Shown: in pieces, positions 1 through 7,231 of the stretch
Layout of the letters: each line of letters starts with the position of its first letter
How positions within the stretch are numbered: the stretch's first letter is position 1
NCBI GenBank assembly: GCA_910585665.1
Contig: CAJUFI010000044.1
Span: forward strand, 1-37,921
DNA: 37,921 bases
Direction: 5' to 3'
Source of the DNA: an uncultured Acetatifactor sp.
Lineage (GTDB): Bacteria; Bacillota; Clostridia; Lachnospirales; Lachnospiraceae
Translations under genes and position numbers: made by a program
Notes under the pieces: model-generated
What the model was told of the DNA's origin: nothing
What the model saw: the letters and a program-made list of their open reading frames with translations, nothing else
The model's database searches: none

Positions 1-46
1 AATCTGTAAATTTTGCAACAGGCTTGCGTAGGTTATTTGGAGGCAT
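1..46 (-). CDS. Possible 5' end of the next gene, cut by the window edge
   Basis: An ATG at 46-44 opens a frame that stays open for 15 codons to the window edge (starts MPPNNLRKPVAKF). It begins 4 bases after the stop of the PseC-like aminotransferase, as expected for a next operon member. The only Shine-Dalgarno-like bases (AAGGA) lie almost against the ATG, which is too close to be convincing. No family can be recognised from so few residues. Confidence 0.3.
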   Translation of the reverse strand, partial: MPPNNLRKPVAKFTD

Positions 47-50
47 TTCC

Positions 51-1244
51 TTACTTTCGATAATAAGCAATGACCTTCCTGACAGCCCGGATCACATCAT
101 CCACCTCATCATCCGTCAGGCTATAGTAGAGAGGGATGCTCATTACTTCATTGTAATACTTCTCCGCATTGGGGCACAGCCCCTTCCCATATCCCAGCTT
201 CTCATAGTAGGAATGCCAGTAGACCGGCAGATAATGCACCTGGGGACAGGTATTCTCCGCGTACATGGCATCAAAGAACTGCCGCCTGTCGCAGTTGAGG
301 CGCTCCAGGTTCAGCCGCAGGATGTACAGATGCCTGACCGTATCGGACTCCGGAATCTCCCGCTGCACAGTCAGCTCCGGCATCCGGGAGAACGTCTCGT
401 TATACTTTTCCACGATTTCCCTTCTGCGCGCCGCAAATTTCGGCAGCTTCTGCAGCTGGCTCAAAAGCAGCGCCGCCTGGAAATCCGTCATGCGGTAGTT
501 GTATCCCAGTTCCACCTGCTCATTGTACCAGGCGGCATCCGTGGGATGTACCATCTCCTCCATGGCCCGGGTGATTCCGTGAGTGCGGACACGCATCAGG
601 CGCCGGTAAAGCTTCTCATCGTTGGTGGTAATCGCGCCGCCCTCGCCGCCGGTGACTGTCTTCACAGGGTGAAAGCTGAAGCAGGTCATGTCCGCGATGC
701 TGCCGATCGGCCTGCCCTTGTATTTTGTTCCGATGGCATGAGCCGCGTCCTCAATCAGCACCAGCCCATGCTTTCTGCAAATCTCCCCCAGGGCATCATG
801 CTCCACGGACTGTCCGGTGAAGTCCACCGCCACGATGCCCCTGGTCCGGGGGGTAATCAGCTTCTCCACAGCTTCCGGGTCGATGTTGTAAGTGTCGGGA
901 CGGATGTCCGCAAAGACGGGCTTCGCCCCGCAGTACAGCACACAGTTGGAAGAAGCTGCGAATGTGATGGAACTGACGATCACCTCATCGCCCTCCCCGA
1001 ATCCTGCCGCCAGAGCCGCCAGGTGCAGAGCCGCGGTGCCGTTGGCCACCACCACGGCATATTTCGCCCCTGTGACCTGGCACAGCTTCTCCTCCAGCGC
1101 CTCCACCCTGGGACCGCAGGTAATCAGCGGTCCTTTGAGCGTCTCCACCACTGCGTCTATGTCATCCTGCTCTATACATTGTTTGCCATAGAAAATCGGG
1201 CTCTCCCGCACGGGGGCACCGCCGAAAATCGCTAATTGTTCCAT
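51..1244 (-). CDS. PseC-like DegT/DnrJ/EryC1 sugar aminotransferase
   Basis: A 397-residue PLP-dependent nucleotide-sugar aminotransferase of the DegT/DnrJ/EryC1/StrS family. It would transfer an amino group to a keto-sugar nucleotide in the cytoplasm. The phosphate-binding ANGTAAL motif is near residue 68, the pyridine-binding Asp is in VLIEDAAHAIG, and the Schiff-base lysine is in CFSFHPVKTVTGGEGG. That last motif and the overall length match PseC (UDP-4-amino-4,6-dideoxy-altrosamine transaminase of pseudaminic acid synthesis). The start follows GTAGGAGATAAAGT, a good ribosome binding site. PseB and the later Pse enzymes are not in the window, so the substrate is open. It lies downstream of manC, with a possible internal promoter at 1373-1401. 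Confidence 0.85.
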   Translation of the reverse strand: MEQLAIFGGAPVRESPIFYGKQCIEQDDIDAVVETLKGPLITCGPRVEALEEKLCQVTGAKYAVVVANGTAALHLAALAAGFGEGDEVIVSSITFAASSNCVLYCGAKPVFADIRPDTYNIDPEAVEKLITPRTRGIVAVDFTGQSVEHDALGEICRKHGLVLIEDAAHAIGTKYKGRPIGSIADMTCFSFHPVKTVTGGEGGAITTNDEKLYRRLMRVRTHGITRAMEEMVHPTDAAWYNEQVELGYNYRMTDFQAALLLSQLQKLPKFAARRREIVEKYNETFSRMPELTVQREIPESDTVRHLYILRLNLERLNCDRRQFFDAMYAENTCPQVHYLPVYWHSYYEKLGYGKGLCPNAEKYYNEVMSIPLYYSLTDDEVDDVIRAVRKVIAYYRK

Positions 1245-1372
1245 ACTTTATCTCCTACCTCAAAATCTTCCATCTGCCCCGGACACGGCCGCACCGCCAG
1301 GCACAGAAGCCTTCCGGTTGAAGCCCCAGTCCCGGCTTCCGCAGCCTGTTGCACAGGGCTTTCCCGTGTCCT

Positions 1373-1401
1373 ATCATAACATATCATTCCTAAAAAGGCA
1401 A
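1373..1401 (-). promoter_or_regulatory. Candidate sigma-A promoter for the PseC-like gene
   Basis: On the minus strand TTGCCT (1401-1396) and TATGAT (1378-1373) are separated by 17 bases. The -35 sits next to the manC stop codon, so the aminotransferase could be transcribed independently. The sequence fit is good but function is inferred. Confidence 0.45.
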
Positions 1402-1404
1402 ATT

Positions 1405-2745
1405 TTAACAGCCTTTTCCCTTTTCCAATTCCGATTCCAGCTCGTACTTCTGCTTGTCCTCCACGGTAATGTCCTTGCCCAGCTGGACTTCAATGACTTT
1501 CAGCTCCGTGTCTGCGAATATGGTGTGTTTGCAGCCCGCCGGCATGGAAATCACGTCCCCGGGGGAGACCCTCCGCTCCACGCCGTCAATCACAGTTCTG
1601 CCGCTGCCGCTCATCACCGTCCACACCTCGTCCCGGTGCTCATGGCTGTGATAGTGCATGCCATGGCCGGGCAGAAGCACGATTTTGATGGTCAGGCTGT
1701 CCTCCTGGACGTCAAGGACGGTGAAGCTCCCCCAGGACTTCTCCGCGTACATGACCTGCTGTTCTATCTGTTCTACATAGGGCTTGATATAGCTGCTCTG
1801 CCCTTTGTCCGAAATCAGGATGCCGTCCCCGCTGGCGGCCACCACCATATCTTTGCAGCCCATACAGAGAATCGGGATGTTCAGCTCGTTCACCACATGG
1901 GTATTCTCACAGGTATCGTTCAGGGTGGCACGGCCGATGGCCTGATCCGCCATAGCTTCGGAGAAAGTATTCCAGGTGCCCAGATCCTTCCACTGGCCCC
2001 GGTAGCGCAGAACCTGTATTTTCTGCTCCCGCTCCGCCACGGCATAGTCGAAGCTGATTTTGTCCATCTCCCCGTAACGTTCATAGAGATCCTGATAATC
2101 CTGAAACCCAAAAGCCTGGTGGGCCTTTTCCAACAGATACCCCAGCCGGAACGCGAACACGCCGCCGTTCCAGAGAGCCCCCCGGGCGATATATTCCTGG
2201 GCCTTCTCTAAATCCGGCTTCTCCCGAAAGGTGTCCACGCCGCTGACCCGGTCCCGGGAGACAGGGATGATGTAGCCGTATTTCTCGCTGGGGTAGGTGG
2301 GTTCGATGCCCATCAGGTACAGGTTCGCATCCCCTGTCCGAGCCATCCGGGACATCTCCTCCAGCGTCTCGAAATAGGAGCCCTCCACATAGGGATCCAC
2401 GGGACATACCACCACTGCCTCCTCCTCGCCTTTCCCCCGCACATCCTTAAGATAGCTGGCAGCCAGGCAGATGGCCGGGAAGGTGTCCCGACGGCAGGGC
2501 TCCACACACACATGCACCTTGTCCCCCAGCTGGTTCTTAATCAGGCTCACCTGCTTCTTGCCGGTGGCTATGGTGATTTCCGCCTGGGAGTCAACCGCGG
2601 TAATCTGGCGGTGGACACGGGTCAGCATGGACTCGAAGTCGCCTTTTCCGTCAGAGAGCATCCTGACAAATTGCTTGGAACGGATATCGTTGGACAAGGG
2701 CCACAGGCGCTTGCCGCTTCCTCCTGATAGTAATATGATGTTCAT
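1405..2745 (-). CDS. manC: Mannose-1-phosphate guanylyltransferase with C-terminal cupin (type II PMI/GMP)
   Basis: A 446-residue enzyme that makes GDP-mannose from mannose-1-phosphate and GTP. The C-terminal cupin half often carries phosphomannose isomerase activity. The N-terminus has the pyrophosphorylase signature LLSGGSGKRLWPLS, followed by a sugar-binding FREKPD motif. The C-terminal ~110 residues are a cupin with the metal-binding cluster GHGMHYHSHEHRDEVW. The chosen ATG at 2745 has AGGAGA eight bases upstream and begins the family-typical MNIILLSGG; an ATG seven codons earlier lacks a ribosome binding site. A phosphomannomutase is not in this window. It lies downstream of glf, separated by a MITE-like element and a short repeat tract. 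Confidence 0.93.
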   Translation of the reverse strand: MNIILLSGGSGKRLWPLSNDIRSKQFVRMLSDGKGDFESMLTRVHRQITAVDSQAEITIATGKKQVSLIKNQLGDKVHVCVEPCRRDTFPAICLAASYLKDVRGKGEEEAVVVCPVDPYVEGSYFETLEEMSRMARTGDANLYLMGIEPTYPSEKYGYIIPVSRDRVSGVDTFREKPDLEKAQEYIARGALWNGGVFAFRLGYLLEKAHQAFGFQDYQDLYERYGEMDKISFDYAVAEREQKIQVLRYRGQWKDLGTWNTFSEAMADQAIGRATLNDTCENTHVVNELNIPILCMGCKDMVVAASGDGILISDKGQSSYIKPYVEQIEQQVMYAEKSWGSFTVLDVQEDSLTIKIVLLPGHGMHYHSHEHRDEVWTVMSGSGRTVIDGVERRVSPGDVISMPAGCKHTIFADTELKVIEVQLGKDITVEDKQKYELESELEKGKGC

Positions 2746-2802
2746 CTGCCTATCTCCTATTCCCATTGCGTTTCTGCATTTTCTGTTTCTGCTTCTTCTA
2801 TC

Positions 2803-2863
2803 TTCTGCGCTTTTACTTCTGTCTCTTCTATAAATTCTGCGCTTCTACTTCTGTCTCTTCTAT
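2803..2863. repeat. Two 29-base direct repeats, period 32
   Basis: The units 2803-2831 and 2835-2863 agree at 28 of 29 positions (TTCTGCGCTTYTACTTCTGT...). The tract is pyrimidine-rich on the plus strand and lies between the MITE and manC, in the transcribed leader of manC. No sustained reading frame crosses both units. Confidence 0.7.
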
Positions 2864-2886
2864 TTCTGTAGTTTTATTTCTGGCGC

Positions 2887-2992
2887 TTAGGAATTGTCGG
2901 AAAATAACTGATGCAACTTGTTTAGGAGAAAGCCCAGAAATACAACGAAAACGGCTATAAACTCGCATCAGTTATTTGTAGACAATTCCTTA
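2887..2992. mobile_element. MITE-like element, copy 1
   Basis: This 106-base stretch is identical to 29037-29142. The 100-base core (2890-2989) has terminal inverted repeats starting GGAATTGTC, matching at 22 of 25 positions, and is flanked on both sides by TTA, which suggests a 3-base target duplication. The interior (~50 bases) has no coding capacity. It lies directly after the glf stop codon, inside the glf-manC transcription unit, and its RNA would fold into a long hairpin. The parent transposon family is not recognised. Confidence 0.75.
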
Positions 2993-4099
2993 CTATCTGG
3001 GCGGCAATTCCCGGCGGCACAGTTCCAGCGCTGCCGCGATGACTTTATCCATGTCATAGTATTTGTATCCTCCCAGGCGGCCTCCGAAGATAAGCCTTTC
3101 TTCTTTATCGGCTTTCTCACGATATTGCTCGTACAGCGCGTTGTTGCGCTCATCGTTCACGGGATAGTAGGGCTCGTCACCCTTAGTCCACTCGCTGGAA
3201 TACTCCCGGGAAATGATGGTGGTGGGCTGGGTCCCGAACTCGAAATGCTTGTGCTCGATGATCCTAGTGTAAGGGACCTGGCGCTCCGTGTAGTTTACCA
3301 CCGCGTTGCCCTGATAGTTCTCCATCTCCAGCTCTTCCGTCTCGAAGCGTACCGAGCGGTACTGCAGAACGCCCAGGGAGTAATCGTAGTACTGATCGAT
3401 CATACCGGTATACACAATCTTGTCCGCCAGGGCGTCCAGTTCCGCCCTGTGCTGCAGATAGTCCGTATCCAGGCGCACCTCCGTGCCCTCCAGCAGCTTC
3501 TCCACCAGCTTCGTGTAGCCGCCTGTGGGGATGCCCTGGAATCTGTCGTTAAAATAATTGTTGTCATAGGTGAAGCGCAGGGGCAGGCGTTTGATGATGA
3601 ACGCAGGCAAGTCCTTGCAGTCACGGCCCCATTGCTTCTCGGTGTAGCCTTTGATCAGCTTCTCGTACACGTCCCGGCCCACCAGGGACAGGGCCTGCTC
3701 CTCCAGGTTCTTCGGCTCCGCGATCCCCAGGTCGGCAATCTGGGACGCAATGATGTCCCGGGCTTCCTGGGGCGTGGCGATGCCCCACATCTTGCTGAAT
3801 GTATTCATATTGAAAGGCAGGTTGTAGAGCTCGTCCCGATAGCGGGCGATGGGGGAGTTGATATAATGGTTGAATCGGGCAAAACGGCATACATACTCCC
3901 ATATCTTCTCATCCGAGGTGTGGAAAATGTGTGCGCCGTAGCGGTGCACCTGAATGCCGTGGATCTCCTCGCAGTAGACATTTCCAGCGATGTGGCCGCG
4001 CTTCTCCACGACCAGGCATTTCTTCCCCGCCTGCTTCGCCTCCTGGGCAAAGACCGCACCGAACAGGCCGGCGCCTACAATCAAATAATCATATTTCAT
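2993..4099 (-). CDS. glf: UDP-galactopyranose mutase
   Basis: A 368-residue flavoenzyme converting UDP-galactopyranose to UDP-galactofuranose, the donor for Galf residues. The N-terminal Rossmann motif is VGAGLFGAVFA, with the acidic dinucleotide-binding residue in VVEKR. The Glf hallmark YGAHIFHT is near residue 56, and the C-terminus carries the typical RLGGYKYYDMD FAD-contacting segment. Length and ends match the family, so the protein is intact although a MITE starts at the base after its TAG stop. The start has AAGGAGATACCGA upstream. A 340-base leader separates it from the proximal promoter. It is the first gene of the left block. Confidence 0.96.
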   Translation of the reverse strand: MKYDYLIVGAGLFGAVFAQEAKQAGKKCLVVEKRGHIAGNVYCEEIHGIQVHRYGAHIFHTSDEKIWEYVCRFARFNHYINSPIARYRDELYNLPFNMNTFSKMWGIATPQEARDIIASQIADLGIAEPKNLEEQALSLVGRDVYEKLIKGYTEKQWGRDCKDLPAFIIKRLPLRFTYDNNYFNDRFQGIPTGGYTKLVEKLLEGTEVRLDTDYLQHRAELDALADKIVYTGMIDQYYDYSLGVLQYRSVRFETEELEMENYQGNAVVNYTERQVPYTRIIEHKHFEFGTQPTTIISREYSSEWTKGDEPYYPVNDERNNALYEQYREKADKEERLIFGGRLGGYKYYDMDKVIAAALELCRRELPPR

Positions 4100-4151
4100 T
4101 CGGTATCTCCTTTGGCGTTTGGATTGACTTTTATCATTATAACAGATTCCG

Positions 4152-4259
4152 GAAGGAATTCCAACTGAAATAAATCCTTGTCATTGGCAGGGGTAATTGG
4201 CAGAGAAAATCAGCAGACGCAATTGGCAGAGGGCGGACGGCAGGCGCCGGAATTCCTTC
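4152..4259 (-). promoter_or_regulatory. glf leader: 11-bp long-range stem enclosing three CTGCCAAT repeats
   Basis: In the leader RNA GAAGGAATTCC (4259-4249) can pair with GGAATTCCTTC (4162-4152). Three copies of CTGCCAAT lie between them (4229-4222, 4203-4196, 4190-4183), with start spacings of 26 and 13 bases. Each stem arm also contains the self-complementary GGAATTCC, so pairing is not unique. Function is unknown; a protein- or RNA-binding leader element is one reading. Confidence 0.35.
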
Positions 4260-4388
4260 ATCATTACTTCAGGCGGCGCAGAATCGGACCCCCCGGCGCA
4301 TTCCGCAGGCAGCATGGAAGGGAAACCCACATGGACGTCGGGCCCCGGACGCTTTCGACAGACAAGGCCGCCCTTCTGTCGGCACGGC

Positions 4389-4427
4389 AAAACAGCGGCT
4401 TAGTTGAAGCTCAAGCCGCTGTTTTTT
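4389..4427 (-). terminator. Leader hairpin (attenuator-like) after promoter P1
   Basis: A perfect 13-bp stem (AAAACAGCGGCTT, 4389-4401, with 4413-4425) and an 11-base loop lie about 20-50 bases downstream of the P1 start site. Read on the minus strand the stem ends in TTTTG, a weak intrinsic terminator; on the plus strand it ends in six T. A similar hairpin follows promoter P2, so it is probably a conserved attenuator or antiterminator site rather than an operon end. Confidence 0.55.
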
Positions 4428-4448
4428 GAATTCCCCTTTTCGAGTTCT

Positions 4449-4477
4449 ATTATAAGACAAGATGGACTTCTTGTAAA
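4449..4477 (-). promoter_or_regulatory. Promoter P1 of the glf-manC operon
   Basis: TTTACA (4477-4472), a 17-base spacer and a consensus TATAAT (4454-4449) on the minus strand. The predicted start is near 4442. The downstream bases GAAAAGGGGAATTC are identical to those after P2. It is the stronger of two tandem copies. Confidence 0.8.
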
Positions 4478-4486
4478 GAAGTATTT

Positions 4487-4503
4487 ATCGACAAATTTCG
4501 ACA
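4487..4503 (-). promoter_or_regulatory. Two Spo0A-like boxes upstream of P1
   Basis: On the minus strand TGTCGAA (4503-4497) and TGTCGAT (4493-4487) are direct repeats exactly 10 bases apart, ending 9 bases before the -35. Spo0A binds TGTCGAA (0A box), and tandem 0A boxes at 10-base spacing upstream of the -35 are known at activated promoters. Only sequence resemblance is shown here. Confidence 0.5.
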
Positions 4504-4604
4504 ATATTGACTTCATTTTCTGTTTTCAAGATTGGATGGGAACGGGCATCTGTCCCGGCGCTCCCGGAGGGGTATCCGGAACGAATCCGAGAAAATCCGC
4601 AACG

Positions 4605-4638
4605 AAAACAGCGGGCTAGCCATAAGCCGACACCGCTG
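4605..4638 (-). terminator. Leader hairpin (attenuator-like) after promoter P2
   Basis: CAGCGG (4609-4614) pairs with CCGCTG (4633-4638), with an inner GGCT/AGCC helix, followed on the minus strand by TTTT. Position and outer stem match the P1 hairpin although the inner sequence has diverged, so the structure seems conserved. Confidence 0.45.
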
Positions 4639-4663
4639 CTTCGAATTCCCCTTTTCAGATACA

Positions 4664-4692
4664 ATTTTATGACATTTAAGTCTTCCTGTAAA
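4664..4692 (-). promoter_or_regulatory. Promoter P2, upstream duplicate of P1
   Basis: TTTACA (4692-4687), a 17-base spacer and TAAAAT (4669-4664) on the minus strand. The region aligns without gaps to P1 over about 76 bases, including the upstream box, both promoter elements and the GAAAAGGGGAATTC leader. It arose by a ~215-base tandem duplication that has since diverged. Confidence 0.7.
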
Positions 4693-4701
4693 GAGAAAGC
4701 C

Positions 4702-4718
4702 ATCGACAAATTCCGACT
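4702..4718 (-). promoter_or_regulatory. Spo0A-like boxes upstream of P2 (degenerate)
   Basis: AGTCGGA (4718-4712) and TGTCGAT (4708-4702) are 10 bases apart at the same distance from the -35 as the boxes at P1. One box is degenerate, so binding would be weaker. Confidence 0.35.
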
Positions 4719-4931
4719 TCCGCAGGCCGAGAGGGATTATTGTTCTTTCTCGCTTCGTAGACCTTTCCCCATCTTGGAAACATATTTGAATCATGAACCT
4801 CCTCTGCTATGGCATATCATAGATATTCCTCATAAATGATAGCAGGCTTTTGATAGGATGGTCAAAAGGCTAAGGACTGGAAGCCCGAGGCCCTTTCGGT
4901 ACCTTCAATATCCGTATATTTCAAAATTTGC

Positions 4932-5024
4932 TATAAGCCACCAAATTGGCTTAGTAAAGCAAACCAAGAATCAGGAAACTCCCCAAACATTAGAAGGAGC
5001 CTTGCTGAAGCGGAGCAATTTTTT
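4932..5024 (+). ncRNA. Candidate antisense antitoxin RNA, opposite the toxin 3' end
   Basis: An extended -10 element (TG-C-TATAAG, TATAAG at 4932-4937) would start a plus-strand RNA near 4944. It would end at the hairpin/T6 terminator at 5002-5024, which overlaps the toxin stop codon. A convergent RNA overlapping the toxin 3' end is the txpA/RatA type I layout. No -35 match was found, so the 5' end is uncertain. Confidence 0.3.
5002..5024 (+). terminator. Plus-strand intrinsic terminator
   Basis: TTGCT (5002-5006) and AGCAA (5014-5018) form a 5-bp stem with a 7-base loop, followed by six T. It ends inside the toxin stop region on the opposite strand. The stem is short, so strength is uncertain. 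Confidence 0.4.
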
Positions 5025-5103
5025 ATAAGTTGACATATTCCAAAATTACTACTGCAAGAATTGTAAAAGCAAGCAGCACTATAAATTTTTCGTATGTACT
5101 CAT
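5023..5103 (-). CDS. Small TxpA/Hol_Tox-like membrane toxin, 26 residues
   Basis: The product begins MSTYEKFIVLLAF and ends EYVNL: a short polar start, one hydrophobic helix of about 18 residues and a short tail. The MSTYE-plus-hydrophobic-helix pattern is that of the putative holin-like toxins related to Bacillus TxpA and BsrG, type I toxins that act on the membrane. A very strong ribosome binding site (AAGGAGG, 8 bases before ATG) supports translation. Known TxpA is longer (about 59 residues) with a basic tail that is missing here, so this may be a short family member or a decayed copy. A possible antisense RNA overlaps the 3' end. Confidence 0.6.
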   Translation of the reverse strand: MSTYEKFIVLLAFTILAVVILEYVNL

Positions 5104-5765
5104 AGAAGACGCCTCCTTCCGTACAAGGCTCGGAAACAGAGGTATTCACACCCTATCTCTGAACAACGGAATCCATTTTGACTTGGGCGGGCACAAGGTT
5201 GAATTGATATCTAAGCGATGGCAGCCCCAAAAAGCAGTGTCCATTTCCAAGCATAGCTTCGTCCAAAATTCTGATAGAATCTATTAGGATGGCAGGTCAT
5301 CGGTTCTTATTTTCGGACAATCCACATAGTCTTGCCATGACCACTTTGCTTATGTGCAAATTCTTTCTATGATGATTCACTGTGCTTTGGAAGGCGGCCC
5401 TCTCCTTTATGGGGGTATGATTGTCTTTCATCCTACTCCCAATTTACCCTTGTGTCCCTGGCCTCAATAGGCCCGTAGGGAACAGCACATTGCTTTGGCC
5501 AGGGAACACAAAACAGACTTGGGGGATACTTATTGTAAACAATATTATTATTTTTAATTTCTTCAGAAACTCAAATCGCAGTAAAAATCAACATAGTGTA
5601 TCATAACAAAGATTTTGAATCCATTCACTACCGTTTCGTCTTTACCTGCTTCTTGAGAACAGCAATAATCTTTGGGCAAGCGCAGACCCTGGGGCATCTG
5701 CAGGCCAGGCCCATAAATCAGAATCTGCCTATGCTTCAACCTACTCTAATTAAGAATATTGATGA
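5104..5765. other. 660-base intergenic region rich in possible RNA structure
   Basis: No convincing gene is seen. The best element is an imperfect 14-bp stem (5450-5463 with 5497-5511, one bulged base) enclosing CAAT/ATTG and repeated AGGGAACA. Others are TTTGC/GCAAA at about 5346-5360 and CCTGG/CCAGG at about 5689-5709. TGGCA-GGTCAT (near 5290-5300) and TGCC-ATGACC (near 5334-5342) could form a pseudoknot-like arrangement. Strand and function are unknown. It may hold a structured RNA or the leader of the toxin. Confidence 0.3.
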
Positions 5766-7079
5766 TTAATGTGTGCATGCATCCTTGAGATTTTTGGTGT
5801 AGAGCTCTCCAACCCATACCGTATCACATATTGTACATTTCGTGCATTTATACGTTTCAACAACACAACCACCGTCTTCATTTACAATATGCTTTTGATA
5901 ATATCCTGAGATTATGTCATGAACAGCACATGAAGAGTTTGTTTCGGGAGACGGCATCTGAAATATCTGACCTTTCTCATCAACAACTTGTTCATCATAG
6001 AGAATCGCATTGGCAACCACGCTATATCCTTCCTCTCCAAAATCGCATGCCCAGAAATTATTGCCATCAACTGCCTCTCTTGCTGCTTCCGTAATCACAA
6101 GTTCAACATGCTGGACTTTAGGATATGCAAACACAATCAAGGAATCTATGAATACCAAAAACACGAAGGCACTTATTACGAATAGCTTTTTCTTACCCTT
6201 AATTTTTCTCGCCTGTTTTAGCAGCTTTATTCGTTTATCAATATCTTTGCTTCCCTCGTCCAGTGCGCTACAAAACGGAATCTCTACCCTGTTGCCATCC
6301 TTATTCTTATCCAGCAATTCGATATACATCTCACGTTCTTTTTCATCACATCCCTTCAATACCCGCTCGTCACAGGATGCCTCACTCATAAATTCCAATC
6401 TATGGGTCAGGACATATATGAACGGATTGAACCAATAAAGACAACTGGCAAACTCAAGCAGCATCTTTATCAACAAATCTCCTCTGACAATATGAGTCAT
6501 CTCGTGTTTCAAAATCCAATATAGCTCTCCATCGGCATAGTCTTTTTGCAGAAAAATGATAGGACATATAGCTCCAAGCGTAAACGTTTTATTGTTTACC
6601 CGAGTCCATACTACCTTAGGCTTACGCCTGCACCGAAGTTCTTTCTGCAAACGTTCTACCGTTTCATCCAGATTTTCGTCTCCACATTTGATGGACAGCC
6701 CATATAGTCCACGCCTCATGTGGATATACCTGAAAGTTTTGACAATCATGATAGCAAACGCTCCGATGAACCATATTACCGCAAAGATTACCAAAACCCG
6801 ATAGTCTTCTGTTCTATATGCGCTTTCCTGGGTTTTGAGGTCTGCAATATTCACCAGTCCTTTGGCATCTCCAATCACGCTTTCATCCCAGAAAGCAAAC
6901 AGAACAAAACGATATATTCCCTTAATCCATACCCACGGTACCAGAAATGTCAACAAAACTGTTATGAAAGCAGCGTATCCCATGTGTTGTGTCATGGATT
7001 TCTCAAACAATCTCTCCCAGACCAAGCACCCAACCAGCATAACGCTTCCACCCAATGTCATCAGAAATAAATAACTCAT
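5766..7079 (-). CDS. M56 (BlaR1-type) membrane metallopeptidase with C-terminal Cys/His outer domain
   Basis: A multi-pass membrane protease of peptidase family M56, the BlaR1/MecR1 type that senses an outside signal and cleaves a BlaI-type repressor inside. The zinc motif HEMTH lies at residues 192-196, with the third ligand region in EFMSEASCDERVL about 40 residues later. Three N-terminal helices and one near residues 290-310 are apparent. Instead of a penicillin-binding domain, the last ~115 residues form a Cys/His-rich domain (CxxH, GGC, KCTICDTVWV, final CTH) matching the neighbouring secreted protein without gaps over about 80 residues. The ATG at 7079 is preferred because the helix follows it directly; a TTG at 7124 has no ribosome binding site. 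A blaI gene lies upstream on the same strand. Confidence 0.85.
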   Translation of the reverse strand: MSYLFLMTLGGSVMLVGCLVWERLFEKSMTQHMGYAAFITVLLTFLVPWVWIKGIYRFVLFAFWDESVIGDAKGLVNIADLKTQESAYRTEDYRVLVIFAVIWFIGAFAIMIVKTFRYIHMRRGLYGLSIKCGDENLDETVERLQKELRCRRKPKVVWTRVNNKTFTLGAICPIIFLQKDYADGELYWILKHEMTHIVRGDLLIKMLLEFASCLYWFNPFIYVLTHRLEFMSEASCDERVLKGCDEKEREMYIELLDKNKDGNRVEIPFCSALDEGSKDIDKRIKLLKQARKIKGKKKLFVISAFVFLVFIDSLIVFAYPKVQHVELVITEAAREAVDGNNFWACDFGEEGYSVVANAILYDEQVVDEKGQIFQMPSPETNSSCAVHDIISGYYQKHIVNEDGGCVVETYKCTKCTICDTVWVGELYTKNLKDACTH

Positions 7080-7140
7080 TTTTGCAATAGCCTTTCTACT
7101 CTTCTTTGGTACATCATTTTTCAATATTTTAACAGGATTA

Positions 7141-7165
7141 GCGGCTTCACCGATGCAGAAGCCGC
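7141..7165 (-). other. Perfect 8-bp hairpin between the secreted protein and M56 genes
   Basis: GCGGCTTC (7141-7148) pairs with GAAGCCGC (7158-7165) around a 9-base loop. There is no T-tract on either side, so it is not a standard terminator. It may be a processing site or may reduce expression of the protease relative to the secreted protein. Confidence 0.4.
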
Positions 7166-7231
7166 CAATATATGCTAATGCAATACTTCCTTAATAACCA
7201 TCCCCTCAAGCCATCCTATATCCCGCTCTTC

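Noticed and set aside
1318..2211. Plus-strand frame of 297 codons opposite manC
   Set aside because: His/Leu/Pro-rich composition and antisense position to a conserved gene mark it as a shadow.
2918..4168. Plus-strand frame sharing its first residues with another at 29068-30603
   Set aside because: The shared start is only the translated MITE copy; both frames then run antisense to real genes (glf and the PglE-like gene).
5403..5435. Short minus-strand frame starting near 5431 (MKDNHTPIKE...)
   Set aside because: The 44-codon frame lacks proper spacing from a ribosome binding site and resembles nothing known; it lies within the possibly structured non-coding stretch.
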